This document shows positions 54,564-62,570 of a DNA stretch of 64,000 nt, one piece after another. Source of the DNA: DAHUXD01 sp963736455 (GTDB lineage: Bacteria > Acidobacteriota > Thermoanaerobaculia > UBA5066 > Gp7-AA6); assembly GCA_963736455.1 (NCBI GenBank), contig CAVTON010000002.1, forward strand, positions 744,001 to 808,000. Reading direction: 5' to 3'. The position numbers and the translations under genes were made by a program. The notes beneath the pieces were generated by a model. That model was not told where the DNA came from. It ran no database searches and saw nothing but the letters and a program-made list of their open reading frames with translations. Numbering within the stretch: position 1 is the stretch's first letter; each line of letters starts with the position of its first letter.

Positions 54564-55607
54564 TCAGACGATCAGCATGGCATCGCCGAACGAGTAGAAG
54601 AGGTAGCCCTCGCGCACGGCCTCCGCGTAGGCTGCCAGCACACGATCGCGCCCGGCGAAGGCGGAAACGAGCATGAGCAGGGTCGAACGGGGGAGGTGAA
54701 AATTCGTCAGCAGGCCGTCGAGCACGCGGAACTCGAAGCCGGGCGTGATGAAGAGGTCGGTCGCGAAGCGGCGATCACCGGGCTCCCCGTCGTCGCCGCG
54801 GAGGGACGCGGCCTCCAGGGATCGAGCGACGGTCGTGCCCACGGCGATGATTGGCCGGCCCGCCGCCCTCGCGGCCGCGACGGCCGCTCGCGTGGAAGAC
54901 GGGAGCCGCACGTCCTCCGGACCGAGGACGTGGCCGTCGGTGTCGGCGGCGGTGACGGGTTTGAAGGTGCCCGGTCCGACGGCCAGCGTGAGGTCGGCGA
55001 TCTCGATCTCCCGGGCCCGGATCCGCGCGAGGATCTCGCCGGTGAAGTGCAGGCCGGCGGTGGGCGCCGCTACGGCGAGCGGATCCCGCGCGAAGACGGT
55101 CTGATAAGCCTCCCGATCCTCGGGCCGGTCCGGTGCGCCCGGATCGCGGCGGATGTACGGGGGCAGGGGAGTATGGCCGAGTCGGGCGAGCCGCGACGGA
55201 TCGAGTTGCGTGTCGAAGCGAACGGTCCGCGTTCCGTCGGCGGCGACCTCGACCACGTCGGCCCACACGTTCTCGTCGAACCGGACTCGCCGGCCCGCCT
55301 TCGCCCGCCGCCCGGGACGGGCCAGGGCGGTCCACGAACGATTCGAATCGTCGAGCGGCCGCAGCAGAAAAATCTCGACCATGCGCCCTTCGGCGTCTCG
55401 GCCGTAGAGTCGCGCCGGCCGGACGGCCACGTCGTTGCGCACGAGAAGATCTCCGGGCTCGAGGATCTCGGGCAGCTCGGTGAAGCGCCGGTGGGACACA
55501 GCGCCGCTCTCTCGATCGAGGACGAGCAGACGGCTCGAGCCTCGCGGCCGGGCCTCCTGCGCGATGCGGCCTGGAGGAAGGTCGAAGTCGAAGAGGTCGA
55601 CGCGCAC
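54564..55607 (-). CDS. queA: S-adenosylmethionine:tRNA ribosyltransferase-isomerase
   Basis: 347 residues from GTG 55607; builds epoxyqueuosine in tRNA. The canonical start is RVDLFDFDLPPGRIAQ; the open frame reaches 55664 with an upstream GTG but is not family-like there. Blocks: LLVRNDVAVRPARLYG, AAPTAGLHFTGEIL, LAVGPGTFKPV, FITPGFEFRVLDGLLTNFHLPRSTLLMLVSAF and the final GDAMLIV. Located 34 nt upstream of the KdpD kinase on the same strand. Confidence 0.94.
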   Translation of the reverse strand: MRVDLFDFDLPPGRIAQEARPRGSSRLLVLDRESGAVSHRRFTELPEILEPGDLLVRNDVAVRPARLYGRDAEGRMVEIFLLRPLDDSNRSWTALARPGRRAKAGRRVRFDENVWADVVEVAADGTRTVRFDTQLDPSRLARLGHTPLPPYIRRDPGAPDRPEDREAYQTVFARDPLAVAAPTAGLHFTGEILARIRAREIEIADLTLAVGPGTFKPVTAADTDGHVLGPEDVRLPSSTRAAVAAARAAGRPIIAVGTTVARSLEAASLRGDDGEPGDRRFATDLFITPGFEFRVLDGLLTNFHLPRSTLLMLVSAFAGRDRVLAAYAEAVREGYLFYSFGDAMLIV

Positions 55608-55767
55608 GGTTGCCAAGGGTATGTCACCGGAAGTAACGAATCCCGGGAGCGGCACAGGGACCACCCGGATGCCGCTTCGTCCATCGAGCGTCCGCTCAAC
55701 GATTTAGCGCGAACCCGCTGCGGTGGTACGTCGCCTGCACTGACGGATGGGAGAGGAGACCAAACCG

Positions 55768-55872
55768 ATGATCGCCGCACGACACCCTTCGAGCCTGATC
55801 CTCTTTCTCGCCCTGACCGCGGGCCTCTGCCTCGGAGCCGTGGTCAGCCTGGCCACGGCCGGATTGCGGTGA
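55768..55872 (+). CDS. 34-residue predicted membrane peptide
   Basis: ATG 55768 with GAGGAG 9 nt upstream. Basic start MIAARHPSS, then one hydrophobic stretch of ~22 residues (LILFLALTAGLCLGAVVSLA), stop at 55870-55872. Divergent from queA. The 67-bp repeats begin right after its stop. Too short for family recognition; the ribosome site and clean helix are the support. Confidence 0.45.
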   Translation: MIAARHPSSLILFLALTAGLCLGAVVSLATAGLR

Positions 55873-55880
55873 TTCCTCCG

Positions 55881-56032
55881 CGGCGTTCTCCCGCCGCGTG
55901 ATTTCTTCGGTGCCCGGCTCTCGCTTGGCTCGGTCCGGGCACCGGCGCGGCGTTCTCCCGCCGCGTGATTTCTCCGGTGCCCGGCTCTCGCTTGGCTCGG
56001 TCCGGGCACCGGCGCGGCGTTCTCCCGCCGCG
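55881..56032. repeat. Tandem 67-bp repeats (2.3 copies) with two hairpins each
   Basis: Copies begin at 55881, 55948 and 56015 (partial). Each has GCGGCG..CGCCGC (as in CGGCGTTCTCCCGCCGCG) and GGTGCCCGG..CCGGGCACC stems. It ends ~20 bp before the RNase Z-like gene. Confidence 0.85.
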
Positions 56033-56051
56033 GTGAAGTACTCTGCGGCCG

Positions 56052-56912
56052 ATGCCGCACGACTATCCTCCGGGGCGGGGCCGCGTGAGCGTGGAGGCCG
56101 CCGGCATTCCGATCGAAGGCGTCTCGATCGCCGGGCACGAATCGTTCTACAAGCTCCCGACCCTGCGGACGCTCCTCGAGTTCGGGCGCGCGCCCGAAGA
56201 CGTTCTCGGCTATGCCACCGTCTGCGTGTCCCACGGCCACCTCGATCACATCGCGGGTCTCGCCCACTTCGCGTCCCGCCGGCGGCTGCAGGATCTGCCC
56301 ACGGCGCGGATCTTCGTTCCGGCCGAGGCGGCCGCGGACGTCGCGCAATGGGTGGACGCATGCGAGAGGCTCGAGCGCATCTCCTACGCGATCGACGTGG
56401 TGCCGGTGTCGCCGGGGGAGCGATTCGGACTCCGCAAAGACCTCGAGCTCACGATTCTGCCCGGCCGGCATCGTGTGCCGACCGTCGGATACCTCTTCTC
56501 GGAAGTGCGCCACAAGCTGCGGCCCGAGCTCGTCGGACGGGACGGATCGAACATCGCGGCCCTCCGGGCGAGCGGCCAGGAGGTCACGCGGCGCGAGGAA
56601 GTTCCGCTGCTCGCCTATCCCGGCGACTGCGGCGCCGGGATTTTCGACGCGTGCCCGGAGCTCTTTCGGGCGCGCGTGCTGCTTCTCGAGTGCTCCTTTC
56701 TCGACCCGGAGGATCGAGAACGCGCGCGAGAGTACGGACACATCCACCTCGACGACATCCTCGAGCGCGCCCAGCGCTTCGAGAACGAGGCGATCGTCCT
56801 GACGCACTTCTCGCAGCGCTACACGCCCGACGAGATCCGCCGCGGCCTCGCGGCGCTTCCGGAGACGCTCTCCCGCCGCGTGCTGCCGTTTCTGGCCACC
56901 CGGGACTTCTGA
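56052..56912 (+). CDS. Metallo-beta-lactamase-fold protein, RNase Z-like
   Basis: 286 residues. MBL metal motif HGHLDH (His61, His63, Asp65, His66), then VECSFLDPED-like LLECSFLDPEDRE, HIHLDDILE and THFSQRYTPDEI, the order seen in short RNase Z enzymes. Would cut tRNA 3' trailers; an alternative is a related hydrolase of unknown substrate. ATG at 56052 directly after the repeat array. No partner genes nearby. Confidence 0.8.
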   Translation: MPHDYPPGRGRVSVEAAGIPIEGVSIAGHESFYKLPTLRTLLEFGRAPEDVLGYATVCVSHGHLDHIAGLAHFASRRRLQDLPTARIFVPAEAAADVAQWVDACERLERISYAIDVVPVSPGERFGLRKDLELTILPGRHRVPTVGYLFSEVRHKLRPELVGRDGSNIAALRASGQEVTRREEVPLLAYPGDCGAGIFDACPELFRARVLLLECSFLDPEDRERAREYGHIHLDDILERAQRFENEAIVLTHFSQRYTPDEIRRGLAALPETLSRRVLPFLATRDF

Positions 56913-56954
56913 GGCCGGCGAGAGTACGGAGCGGATCGCTCGGCCGCCCGAGGG

Positions 56955-57398
56955 TTACTTCTGGAGGCTGGCGGACCCGCCCTCGATGATGACCTGGTCG
57001 CCGGTCACGAGGGGACGATAGAAGTCGCCGATCGCGAGCGCCAACACTCCATTCTGGACCTGTCCGCTGACGCCGCCTCCGAGGCAGCCTTCCATGTTGA
57101 TGTTGCCGGTCAGGGAGCTCCCGACCATGGTGGCCTTGAAGTTGCCGTGGAGTCCGCAGCTGGCCGGCGAGGTGACGTTGCCCGTGAGCTCCGCTCCGTT
57201 CTGCGCGAGCGTGAGGGTCATCGGCGCCCCCGCGCAGGCGGCCGTGCTCGAGGCAAACGCGCCCGACCATGTTCCCGCAACGCTCGCCATGGGCGCGGCG
57301 ACGGGAGCGGACACCATGTTCGAATCCTTGCCGCAGAAAACCGAAAATGCGGAGATCGTGACGAGGGCCGCGAGAAGCGATTTACCCTTGCCGGTCAT
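56955..57398 (-). CDS. Small secreted protein of unknown function
   Basis: 147 residues from ATG 57398 (AGGAGG 7 nt upstream). Signal-type start KSLLAALVTISAFSVFCG, with Cys at ~22 possibly lipidated, though the box is not canonical. The body has short repeated Thr/Asn/Gly-rich strands (LTLAQNGAELTGNVTS, GNFKATMVGSSLTGNINMEG), a lipocalin- or small beta-barrel-like composition. No recognised family. Convergent with the RNase Z-like gene. Confidence 0.6.
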   Translation of the reverse strand: MTGKGKSLLAALVTISAFSVFCGKDSNMVSAPVAAPMASVAGTWSGAFASSTAACAGAPMTLTLAQNGAELTGNVTSPASCGLHGNFKATMVGSSLTGNINMEGCLGGGVSGQVQNGVLALAIGDFYRPLVTGDQVIIEGGSASLQK

Positions 57399-57596
57399 GG
57401 TTCGTCCTCCTGAATGAGGTTCTTGTAGCACTTTCCGAGGTCCTCGTCACGCCCCGGTGCCGAGCGGCGGCCGGGAAACGGAACCGATGACGAGCGAGCC
57501 CCTGAAAAGGGGAGTCTTCTCGTGAACCGGCCGCGCACCGGGAACATGAAGAACAACTAAGAAGCGCACCGGGCAGAGGGGCGCCTCTCTCGCGCC

Positions 57597-58085
57597 CTAC
57601 TTCTTTCCCGGGCTTACGACTTCCATTTCTGCCCGGCGCTGCTCGACGGCCCAGAGACCGAGGTGGCTGCGCCACGCGGACGCCGAAGCCCGCGTGAGTA
57701 CCCATTCGAGCTCCGCCCCGCCCGATCGGGTGGCGCGGAGCACCTCGCGCCGGAAGAGGCGCCGGCCGCTCGAGAGACGCGTGCCGGTGAGGATCTTCTC
57801 GATGCGCGCCGTCGGAAGGACCTCGATCTCGTCGAAGATCCCGTGGAAGACGAGAGCCTCCCCGGTCAGGCCGAGGACTCCGGGGAGCCTTCGATACTTG
57901 CCGGCGGTGCAGAGCTCGGCGCGCGTCAGCAGACGAAACGCGGCGCCCGCATCGCTCATCAGGCGGCGGGCCAGACGATCCTGGGCTCGGAAGAGGATGA
58001 AGCGAATCGCGGCCGCGGCGGCGGCGATCAGGACCGCCGCCGCGGCGAGGCCGAGGATGAGGATGCGCGCGCCCACGCGCTCCAA
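57597..58085 (-). CDS. Membrane-anchored protein of unknown function
   Basis: Up to 162 residues. One N-terminal helix (ARILILGLAAAAVLIAAAAAAIRFILF), then a ~120-residue domain (GLTGEALVFHGIFDEIEVLPTARIEKILTG) with PH-like strand pattern. Start uncertain: TTG 58085 or GTG 58076, neither with a good site. It follows the S-layer-like gene by 10 nt on the same strand. No family recognised. Confidence 0.5.
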   Translation of the reverse strand: MERVGARILILGLAAAAVLIAAAAAAIRFILFRAQDRLARRLMSDAGAAFRLLTRAELCTAGKYRRLPGVLGLTGEALVFHGIFDEIEVLPTARIEKILTGTRLSSGRRLFRREVLRATRSGGAELEWVLTRASASAWRSHLGLWAVEQRRAEMEVVSPGKK

Positions 58086-58095
58086 AATATCCCGA

Positions 58096-59733
58096 CTACG
58101 GGGCGTAGAGCAGCAAGGCGAACGTCTTGACCAGGAAGACGGCCATCTGTCCCCGCGTGTTGGGGTTGTCCGGGCAATAGAGGAGGGGCGACGTCTGGCA
58201 TCCGCCGGTGACGCTCCGGTGGTACAGCTCCTCGATCCACGGCGCGAAGTTGTCGTCCACGGGCACGTCCTGGAAGATCCCGACGGCCGCCGGGGGCGTG
58301 TACGAGGAACCCTCTTTGGCCTTGAGGAGGAAGACCGCCATCTGGCGGCGGGTGACCGGCGAATCCGGGCAATACAGGCCGCCTCCGCAGCCGGCCGTCA
58401 CCCCCTCGGAGGCGAGCTGCTCGATCCAGTTGGCGAACGGGCTCGGGCAGGAGACGTCCGGGAACGCGCCCTGGCAGGTCGGGGGAACGTAGGCCGATCC
58501 ATGTTCGGACTTCAGCAGGAAGACGGCCATCTGGGCTCGCGTCACCGAGCTTCCCGGGCAGTAGTTGCCGCCCGCGCATCCCCCGGTGATGCCGTTGTGA
58601 AAAAGATTCTCGATGAACGGGTAGAAGTTGAGCGAGTTCGGAACGTCCGGGAAACTGCCGCCGATGTGCAGCGTCCACGCGTGGAACGCGGTATTGGACA
58701 GGACCTCGGTCAGCGTCGCGTCCCAGTGCTGAGCCGGACGGGTCGCCGGGGACGAAACGGTGAGGGCGTAGCAGTCTTCACCGGTCGCGCACGTTCCCGT
58801 GTCGGACGGCGCGATCGACCCGTACGCGGCGGCGCCGTCGGCGATCGTGTACGCCGCGGACGGTCCGGAGAAGCTCGCCGCGGTGCCCGCCAGATCGAGG
58901 GCGCTCAGCCCGCCGTTCATCCAGGAGGGAGCGATCGTGACCGTCTCGCCGGGCTCGAACACGCCGTCGTCGGCCGGCGGCGCGCTCGCGGAATCGTCGA
59001 CCGTGAGCGAGACCGCGACGGCCGCGGCGGGCTCGAACTGACAGACGGCCGAGCAGCCGTCGCCGCCGTTCGCGTTGCCGTCGTCGCAGCCCTCGAGGCC
59101 CTCGACGGTCGAGTTGCCGCAGGTCGACGACGGAATCGTTCCGAGCGTCCCGGCATCGTTCTTTGGCGCCGGGACCGCGAAGAGGAAATCGTTGGCGCTG
59201 TCGCCCGTGTCGTCGCAGGCCTCGAGCGTCGTCGAGCCCATGCAGATGTCGAGGCGGCGGCGGATGGCCTGGCCCTGCACGAGACCGACGGGCGCGTTGA
59301 AGGGCGTGCCCACTCCGGTCGAGACGCCGTGGTAGCTGCCCCAGGCGACGCAATCGATGGCGTCCCAGCACGCCTTGCCGCCCGTCAGCGGCAGCACCGC
59401 GGTCATCGGCAGGTCCGCCGTCAGGTTGAAGAGCGCGGCGGCCTGCGGCGTCGCGATGAGGACCTCCATCTGGTCCGGGGCGTTCGCGACGGGACCGGGG
59501 AAGGTGAAGGGCGACCCGGCCACTTCGAGCCCCGAGGCGTCGTAGACGTGGATCTTGTGCGTCGTGAGCTGGTTCTGCAGGGCCGCGTACGACCGGATCA
59601 TCACGTACTGCGCGTTCGGCTCGGCGACCGTGCCGGGGAAGACCTCCATGATCTTCATGAGATGGAAGGAGGCCAGGGCCGGCGCGGCCGCGGCGAGAAC
59701 CAGGAGGAACAGAGCGGCAATCTTCGAGCGCAT
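58096..59733 (-). CDS. Secreted protein with Cys-rich module and S-layer-homology-like repeats
   Basis: 545 residues from ATG 59733. Signal peptide ALFLLVLAAAAPALA. Domains: ~20-200 a lamin-tail-like or unnamed beta domain (MEVFPGTVAEPNAQYVMIR); ~205-235 a DUF4215-type Cys repeat (CGNSTVEGLEGCDDGN then GCSAVC); a CARDB-like linker with calcium-type loops; ~365-end three S-layer-like repeats of the form FxDVP-x-(35)-GxTxGC-x4-YCP-x3-VTRxQMAVFL. These probably fix it to the surface or to other envelope proteins. Upstream neighbour carries one further repeat. Confidence 0.8.
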   Translation of the reverse strand: MRSKIAALFLLVLAAAAPALASFHLMKIMEVFPGTVAEPNAQYVMIRSYAALQNQLTTHKIHVYDASGLEVAGSPFTFPGPVANAPDQMEVLIATPQAAALFNLTADLPMTAVLPLTGGKACWDAIDCVAWGSYHGVSTGVGTPFNAPVGLVQGQAIRRRLDICMGSTTLEACDDTGDSANDFLFAVPAPKNDAGTLGTIPSSTCGNSTVEGLEGCDDGNANGGDGCSAVCQFEPAAAVAVSLTVDDSASAPPADDGVFEPGETVTIAPSWMNGGLSALDLAGTAASFSGPSAAYTIADGAAAYGSIAPSDTGTCATGEDCYALTVSSPATRPAQHWDATLTEVLSNTAFHAWTLHIGGSFPDVPNSLNFYPFIENLFHNGITGGCAGGNYCPGSSVTRAQMAVFLLKSEHGSAYVPPTCQGAFPDVSCPSPFANWIEQLASEGVTAGCGGGLYCPDSPVTRRQMAVFLLKAKEGSSYTPPAAVGIFQDVPVDDNFAPWIEELYHRSVTGGCQTSPLLYCPDNPNTRGQMAVFLVKTFALLLYAP

Positions 59734-59858
59734 GGACGCCTCCGGATTCGACGCGCCGGCGATTCCGGCGGAAGTTTCTGCATCCTACGGCGTCTCCCGC
59801 CGTGGCGCCGAAGCCGTTTAGGAGTCCCTAATCTCGGGTCGCCGCCCGATCCTCTCGG

Positions 59859-60599
59859 CTACTGGAATTGAAGTCCCAGTCCCTTGGCGAGAAACACCGC
59901 CATCTGTCCGCGCGTGACGGGGTTGTCCGGGCAGTAGTTTCCGCTGCCGCAGCCGCCCGTGATCCCGGAGGCCGCGAGGGCCTCGACGTACTGGAAGAAC
60001 GGATTGGACGTCGGCACGTCGTTGAACGTCGCGACGCCGGGCGCCGGGCTGACCTGGAGCTTGTACCCGACGACCGCCCCCGCGAGGCCGACGAGTGGCC
60101 CGGGTCCGGCGTTGATCATCGTCGCGACCAGGTAGTAGTGCTGGGTGTGGTTGTCCACCGTCAGGGCGAGACCCGTCAAGTCTTCGGACAGCGTCTGGCA
60201 GCCGGTGCCGGCCGTCGAGAGGGTCGTCGCCGTGGACGAAACGTTGCCGAGCGCGTCGCTCGCGACGAGCGTCAGCTCGACGAACCCGCCGGTGCCCGTG
60301 TTGTCGCAGGCGTTCAGGTCGAGCGACTTCAGGAGCGCGCCCGACGGAACCTGCAGGGCAGCCGAGAAGTAGTTGGGCCCCGAGCCGCCGATGAGCCGCA
60401 GGCTCTGCCCCGTGATCCCGTTGTTCGAGACCGCCGTGACGGTGGCGTTGTTCTGCGCCACGAAAGCGACGCCGGGGATCTGGACGTAGGTCGGGTTCGT
60501 CGTCCCGTAGTCCGGGCTCGAGGGCTGGGCCGAGGCGGAGGCCGCGCCAAAGAGGGCGGCCATGGCGAAAGAAGCGGAGACAGCGCGCGAAAGCTTCAT
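59859..60599 (-). CDS. Secreted protein with one C-terminal S-layer-homology-like repeat
   Basis: 246 residues from ATG 60599 (signal LSRAVSASFAMAALFGAASASAQ). Residues ~25-180 are a beta-rich domain of no known family (VTAVSNNGITGQSLRL, STATTLSTAGTG). The C-terminal ~60 hold one repeat: FNDVPTSNPFFQYVEAL, GITGGCGSGNYCP, VTRGQMAVFLAKGLG, the same as in the 58-kb protein and the RHS insert. Minus strand, downstream of the VWA/MoxR group with a 43-nt gap. Confidence 0.75.
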   Translation of the reverse strand: MKLSRAVSASFAMAALFGAASASAQPSSPDYGTTNPTYVQIPGVAFVAQNNATVTAVSNNGITGQSLRLIGGSGPNYFSAALQVPSGALLKSLDLNACDNTGTGGFVELTLVASDALGNVSSTATTLSTAGTGCQTLSEDLTGLALTVDNHTQHYYLVATMINAGPGPLVGLAGAVVGYKLQVSPAPGVATFNDVPTSNPFFQYVEALAASGITGGCGSGNYCPDNPVTRGQMAVFLAKGLGLQFQ

Positions 60600-60642
60600 G
60601 GCTCGGATCTCCTTCGGCGAGATCCTATGCCCTGCCCGGGGG

Positions 60643-61728
60643 TCAGTGCAGGAACTTCTTGCGGTTTCGAATGTAGTCGGTGAACAAAAACTCGGCCAGG
60701 TTGTAGGGCGAGGCATAGTAGGCCCGGCCGCGGTTGATGCGGGTCAGCTTGTCCACGAACTCCACGAGGTATGCGTCGGTCGCGATCATGAAGGTCGTGA
60801 TCGTGATCCCGTCGCGGCGGCAGGCGTCGGCTTCCTCGAGCGTCCGGTTGACGATCTTCAGGTCGAGGCCGAAGGGGTTCTTGTAGAGCCGGCCCCGCTC
60901 CCAGATCGCCGAGGGCTTGCCGTCGGTGATCAGAAAGACCTGCTTGTTCGGGTTCTTGCGGTGGACGAGGAGCTTGCGGGCGAGCGCCAGGCCGGCCTTC
61001 GTGTTGGTGTGGAAGGGGCCGACCTGCGTCTTCGAGATCTCGGAGATCGGCACGCGCCGGGCATCGTCCCCGAAGAGCAGGACGTCGATCGAGTCCTTCG
61101 GATACTTCGACTGGATCAGCTCGACCATCGCGAGCGCGACTTTCTTGGCGGGGGTGAAGCGGTCCTCTCCGTAGAGGATCATCGAATGGGAGACGTCGAT
61201 CGCGAGCACCGTCGCGCAGGAGGTCAGGTGCTCTTCCTCGTGGACCTCGAAGTCCTCCGGCTGGAGCGCGATCGTTTCCGCGTCGCGCCGCACGGCGTTG
61301 CCGATCGTCCGGATGCCGTCGATCGCGCTGGGGTTGTCGCCGAATTCGTACGCCCGCGTCTCGGGCAGCAGCTCGCCGCCCGAGCCTGCACGCGGCACGG
61401 CGTGGTAACCGGACCCCGCCCGCGACAGCGACGTGAAGATCTCCTCGAGCGCCGATCGCCGGATCCGCCGCTCGCCGGCCGCGGAGAGCTCGAGCTGGCC
61501 GCCGCGCTCCTCGACCATCTCCTTGTCCTGGAGGTGGCGTCGGAACTGGTCGAGATCGACGCCGGGGTCGATCATGCCGCGGTCCTGGAGGTACTTCATC
61601 CACCGGAGCGCCTCCTCGACGTCGCCGCCCGACTGGAGAACGAGCTGGAGGAAGAGCTTGACCAGCTCCTGCATCGTGAGGAGCTGCCGGAGCAGGTCGA
61701 GCGGGAAGTCGGCGTAACGGTAGCGCAT
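60643..61728 (-). CDS. VWA-domain protein next to a MoxR/ChlI-like ATPase
   Basis: 361 residues from ATG 61728. Helical N-terminus (RYADFPLDLLRQLLTMQELVK, GDVEEALRWMKYL), then a VWA domain from ~185 with an intact MIDAS, AIDVSHSM (DxSxS), GPFHTNTKAGLALAR (the conserved Thr), and FLITDGKPSAIWE. Cytoplasmic. With the ATPase at 62571-64000 it resembles the MoxR/CoxD-VWA (chaperone-like metal insertion or complex assembly) pairs. It starts 2 nt after the aldolase stop. Confidence 0.85.
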   Translation of the reverse strand: MRYRYADFPLDLLRQLLTMQELVKLFLQLVLQSGGDVEEALRWMKYLQDRGMIDPGVDLDQFRRHLQDKEMVEERGGQLELSAAGERRIRRSALEEIFTSLSRAGSGYHAVPRAGSGGELLPETRAYEFGDNPSAIDGIRTIGNAVRRDAETIALQPEDFEVHEEEHLTSCATVLAIDVSHSMILYGEDRFTPAKKVALAMVELIQSKYPKDSIDVLLFGDDARRVPISEISKTQVGPFHTNTKAGLALARKLLVHRKNPNKQVFLITDGKPSAIWERGRLYKNPFGLDLKIVNRTLEEADACRRDGITITTFMIATDAYLVEFVDKLTRINRGRAYYASPYNLAEFLFTDYIRNRKKFLH

Positions 61729-61730
61729 GG

Positions 61731-62504
61731 CTAGACCCGGAATGCGGCGCGCCAGGAGCGCGCGGACTGCGAGACGAGCGCCCGGTCGCTGGTCGTGAAG
61801 ACGGTGTAGCCCCGTTCGCGAAGCGCCGGGATCTCGTCCGGCGAGCGGAGCATGACGCCGGCCGCCTTGCCGTGCTCGCGAGCCGAGGCGCCGACCTTCT
61901 CGACGGCGGCGCGGTAGCGAGGATCGTCGTAGTTCCCCGGCACGCCCAGGGCCTGCGACAGGTCGTTCGGGCCGACGAAGAGCAGGTCCACCCACGTCTC
62001 CGACGCGATCCCGTCGACGGCGTTCAGCGCGCCCGCGGTCTCGATCTGAACGAACACGATGGATCCCTCGTTGGCCTCGAGGACCCAGCGGTCGAAGGGG
62101 ACGCTCCCGTACCGGTTGGCGCGCACGCCGGCGAGGCCGCGCTTGCCGACCGGCGCGTACTTGGCCGATTCGACGGCGCTGCGCACCGCGGCGATCCCGT
62201 CCGCCCGCGGAAAGAGAAGGCCGCAGCCTCCGGCATCGAGGGCCCGCCCGACGTCGGCGGAGGCGTGGCAGTTGGGGACCCGGACGATCACCGGAAGCGG
62301 CGCGCCCTCCGCCGCGCGGACCATCCGCTCCACCGACTCCGGGTTGAAGTACCCGTGCTCGGTGTCGAGAACGGCGAAGTCGAACCCGGCCAGAGCGAGC
62401 AGCTCGAGAACGCCTTCGGTCGGCCAGGTCAGAAAGCAGCCGAGCAGAGGGGTGCCGGAGAGGACGCGGGCGCGGAGGGAGTCGGCGATAGCCCCCCCCC
62501 TCAC
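61731..62504 (-). CDS. HpcH/HpaI-family class II aldolase
   Basis: 257 residues. PEP/pyruvate-like aldolase barrel: GFDFAVLDTEHGYFNPE (catalytic His), IVRVPNCHASADVGRALDAG, RGLAGVRANRYG (substrate Arg region), VQIETAGALNAVDGIA and DLLFVGPNDLSQALGVPG (metal Glu/Asp). Family enzymes cleave 2-keto-3-deoxy or 4-hydroxy-2-oxo acids to pyruvate and an aldehyde; exact substrate unknown. Start GTG 62504 lies inside the palindromic repeat and the true N-terminus may differ. Lies between the ATPase and its VWA partner. Confidence 0.85.
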   Translation of the reverse strand: MRGGAIADSLRARVLSGTPLLGCFLTWPTEGVLELLALAGFDFAVLDTEHGYFNPESVERMVRAAEGAPLPVIVRVPNCHASADVGRALDAGGCGLLFPRADGIAAVRSAVESAKYAPVGKRGLAGVRANRYGSVPFDRWVLEANEGSIVFVQIETAGALNAVDGIASETWVDLLFVGPNDLSQALGVPGNYDDPRYRAAVEKVGASAREHGKAAGVMLRSPDEIPALRERGYTVFTTSDRALVSQSARSWRAAFRV

Positions 62505-62536
62505 CCTCGCCCTCTCCCCCCGCGGGGGGGAGAGGG
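62500..62536. repeat. Second copy of the CCCTCACCC..CTCTCC palindromic repeat
   Basis: CCCTCACCCTCGC then CCTCTCCCCCC / GGGGGGGAGAGG, related to 25815-25851. It overlaps the proposed start of the aldolase gene. Confidence 0.55.
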
Positions 62537-62570
62537 GAAGATTTCGAAAGACGTTCGCGGCGTGTTCACG

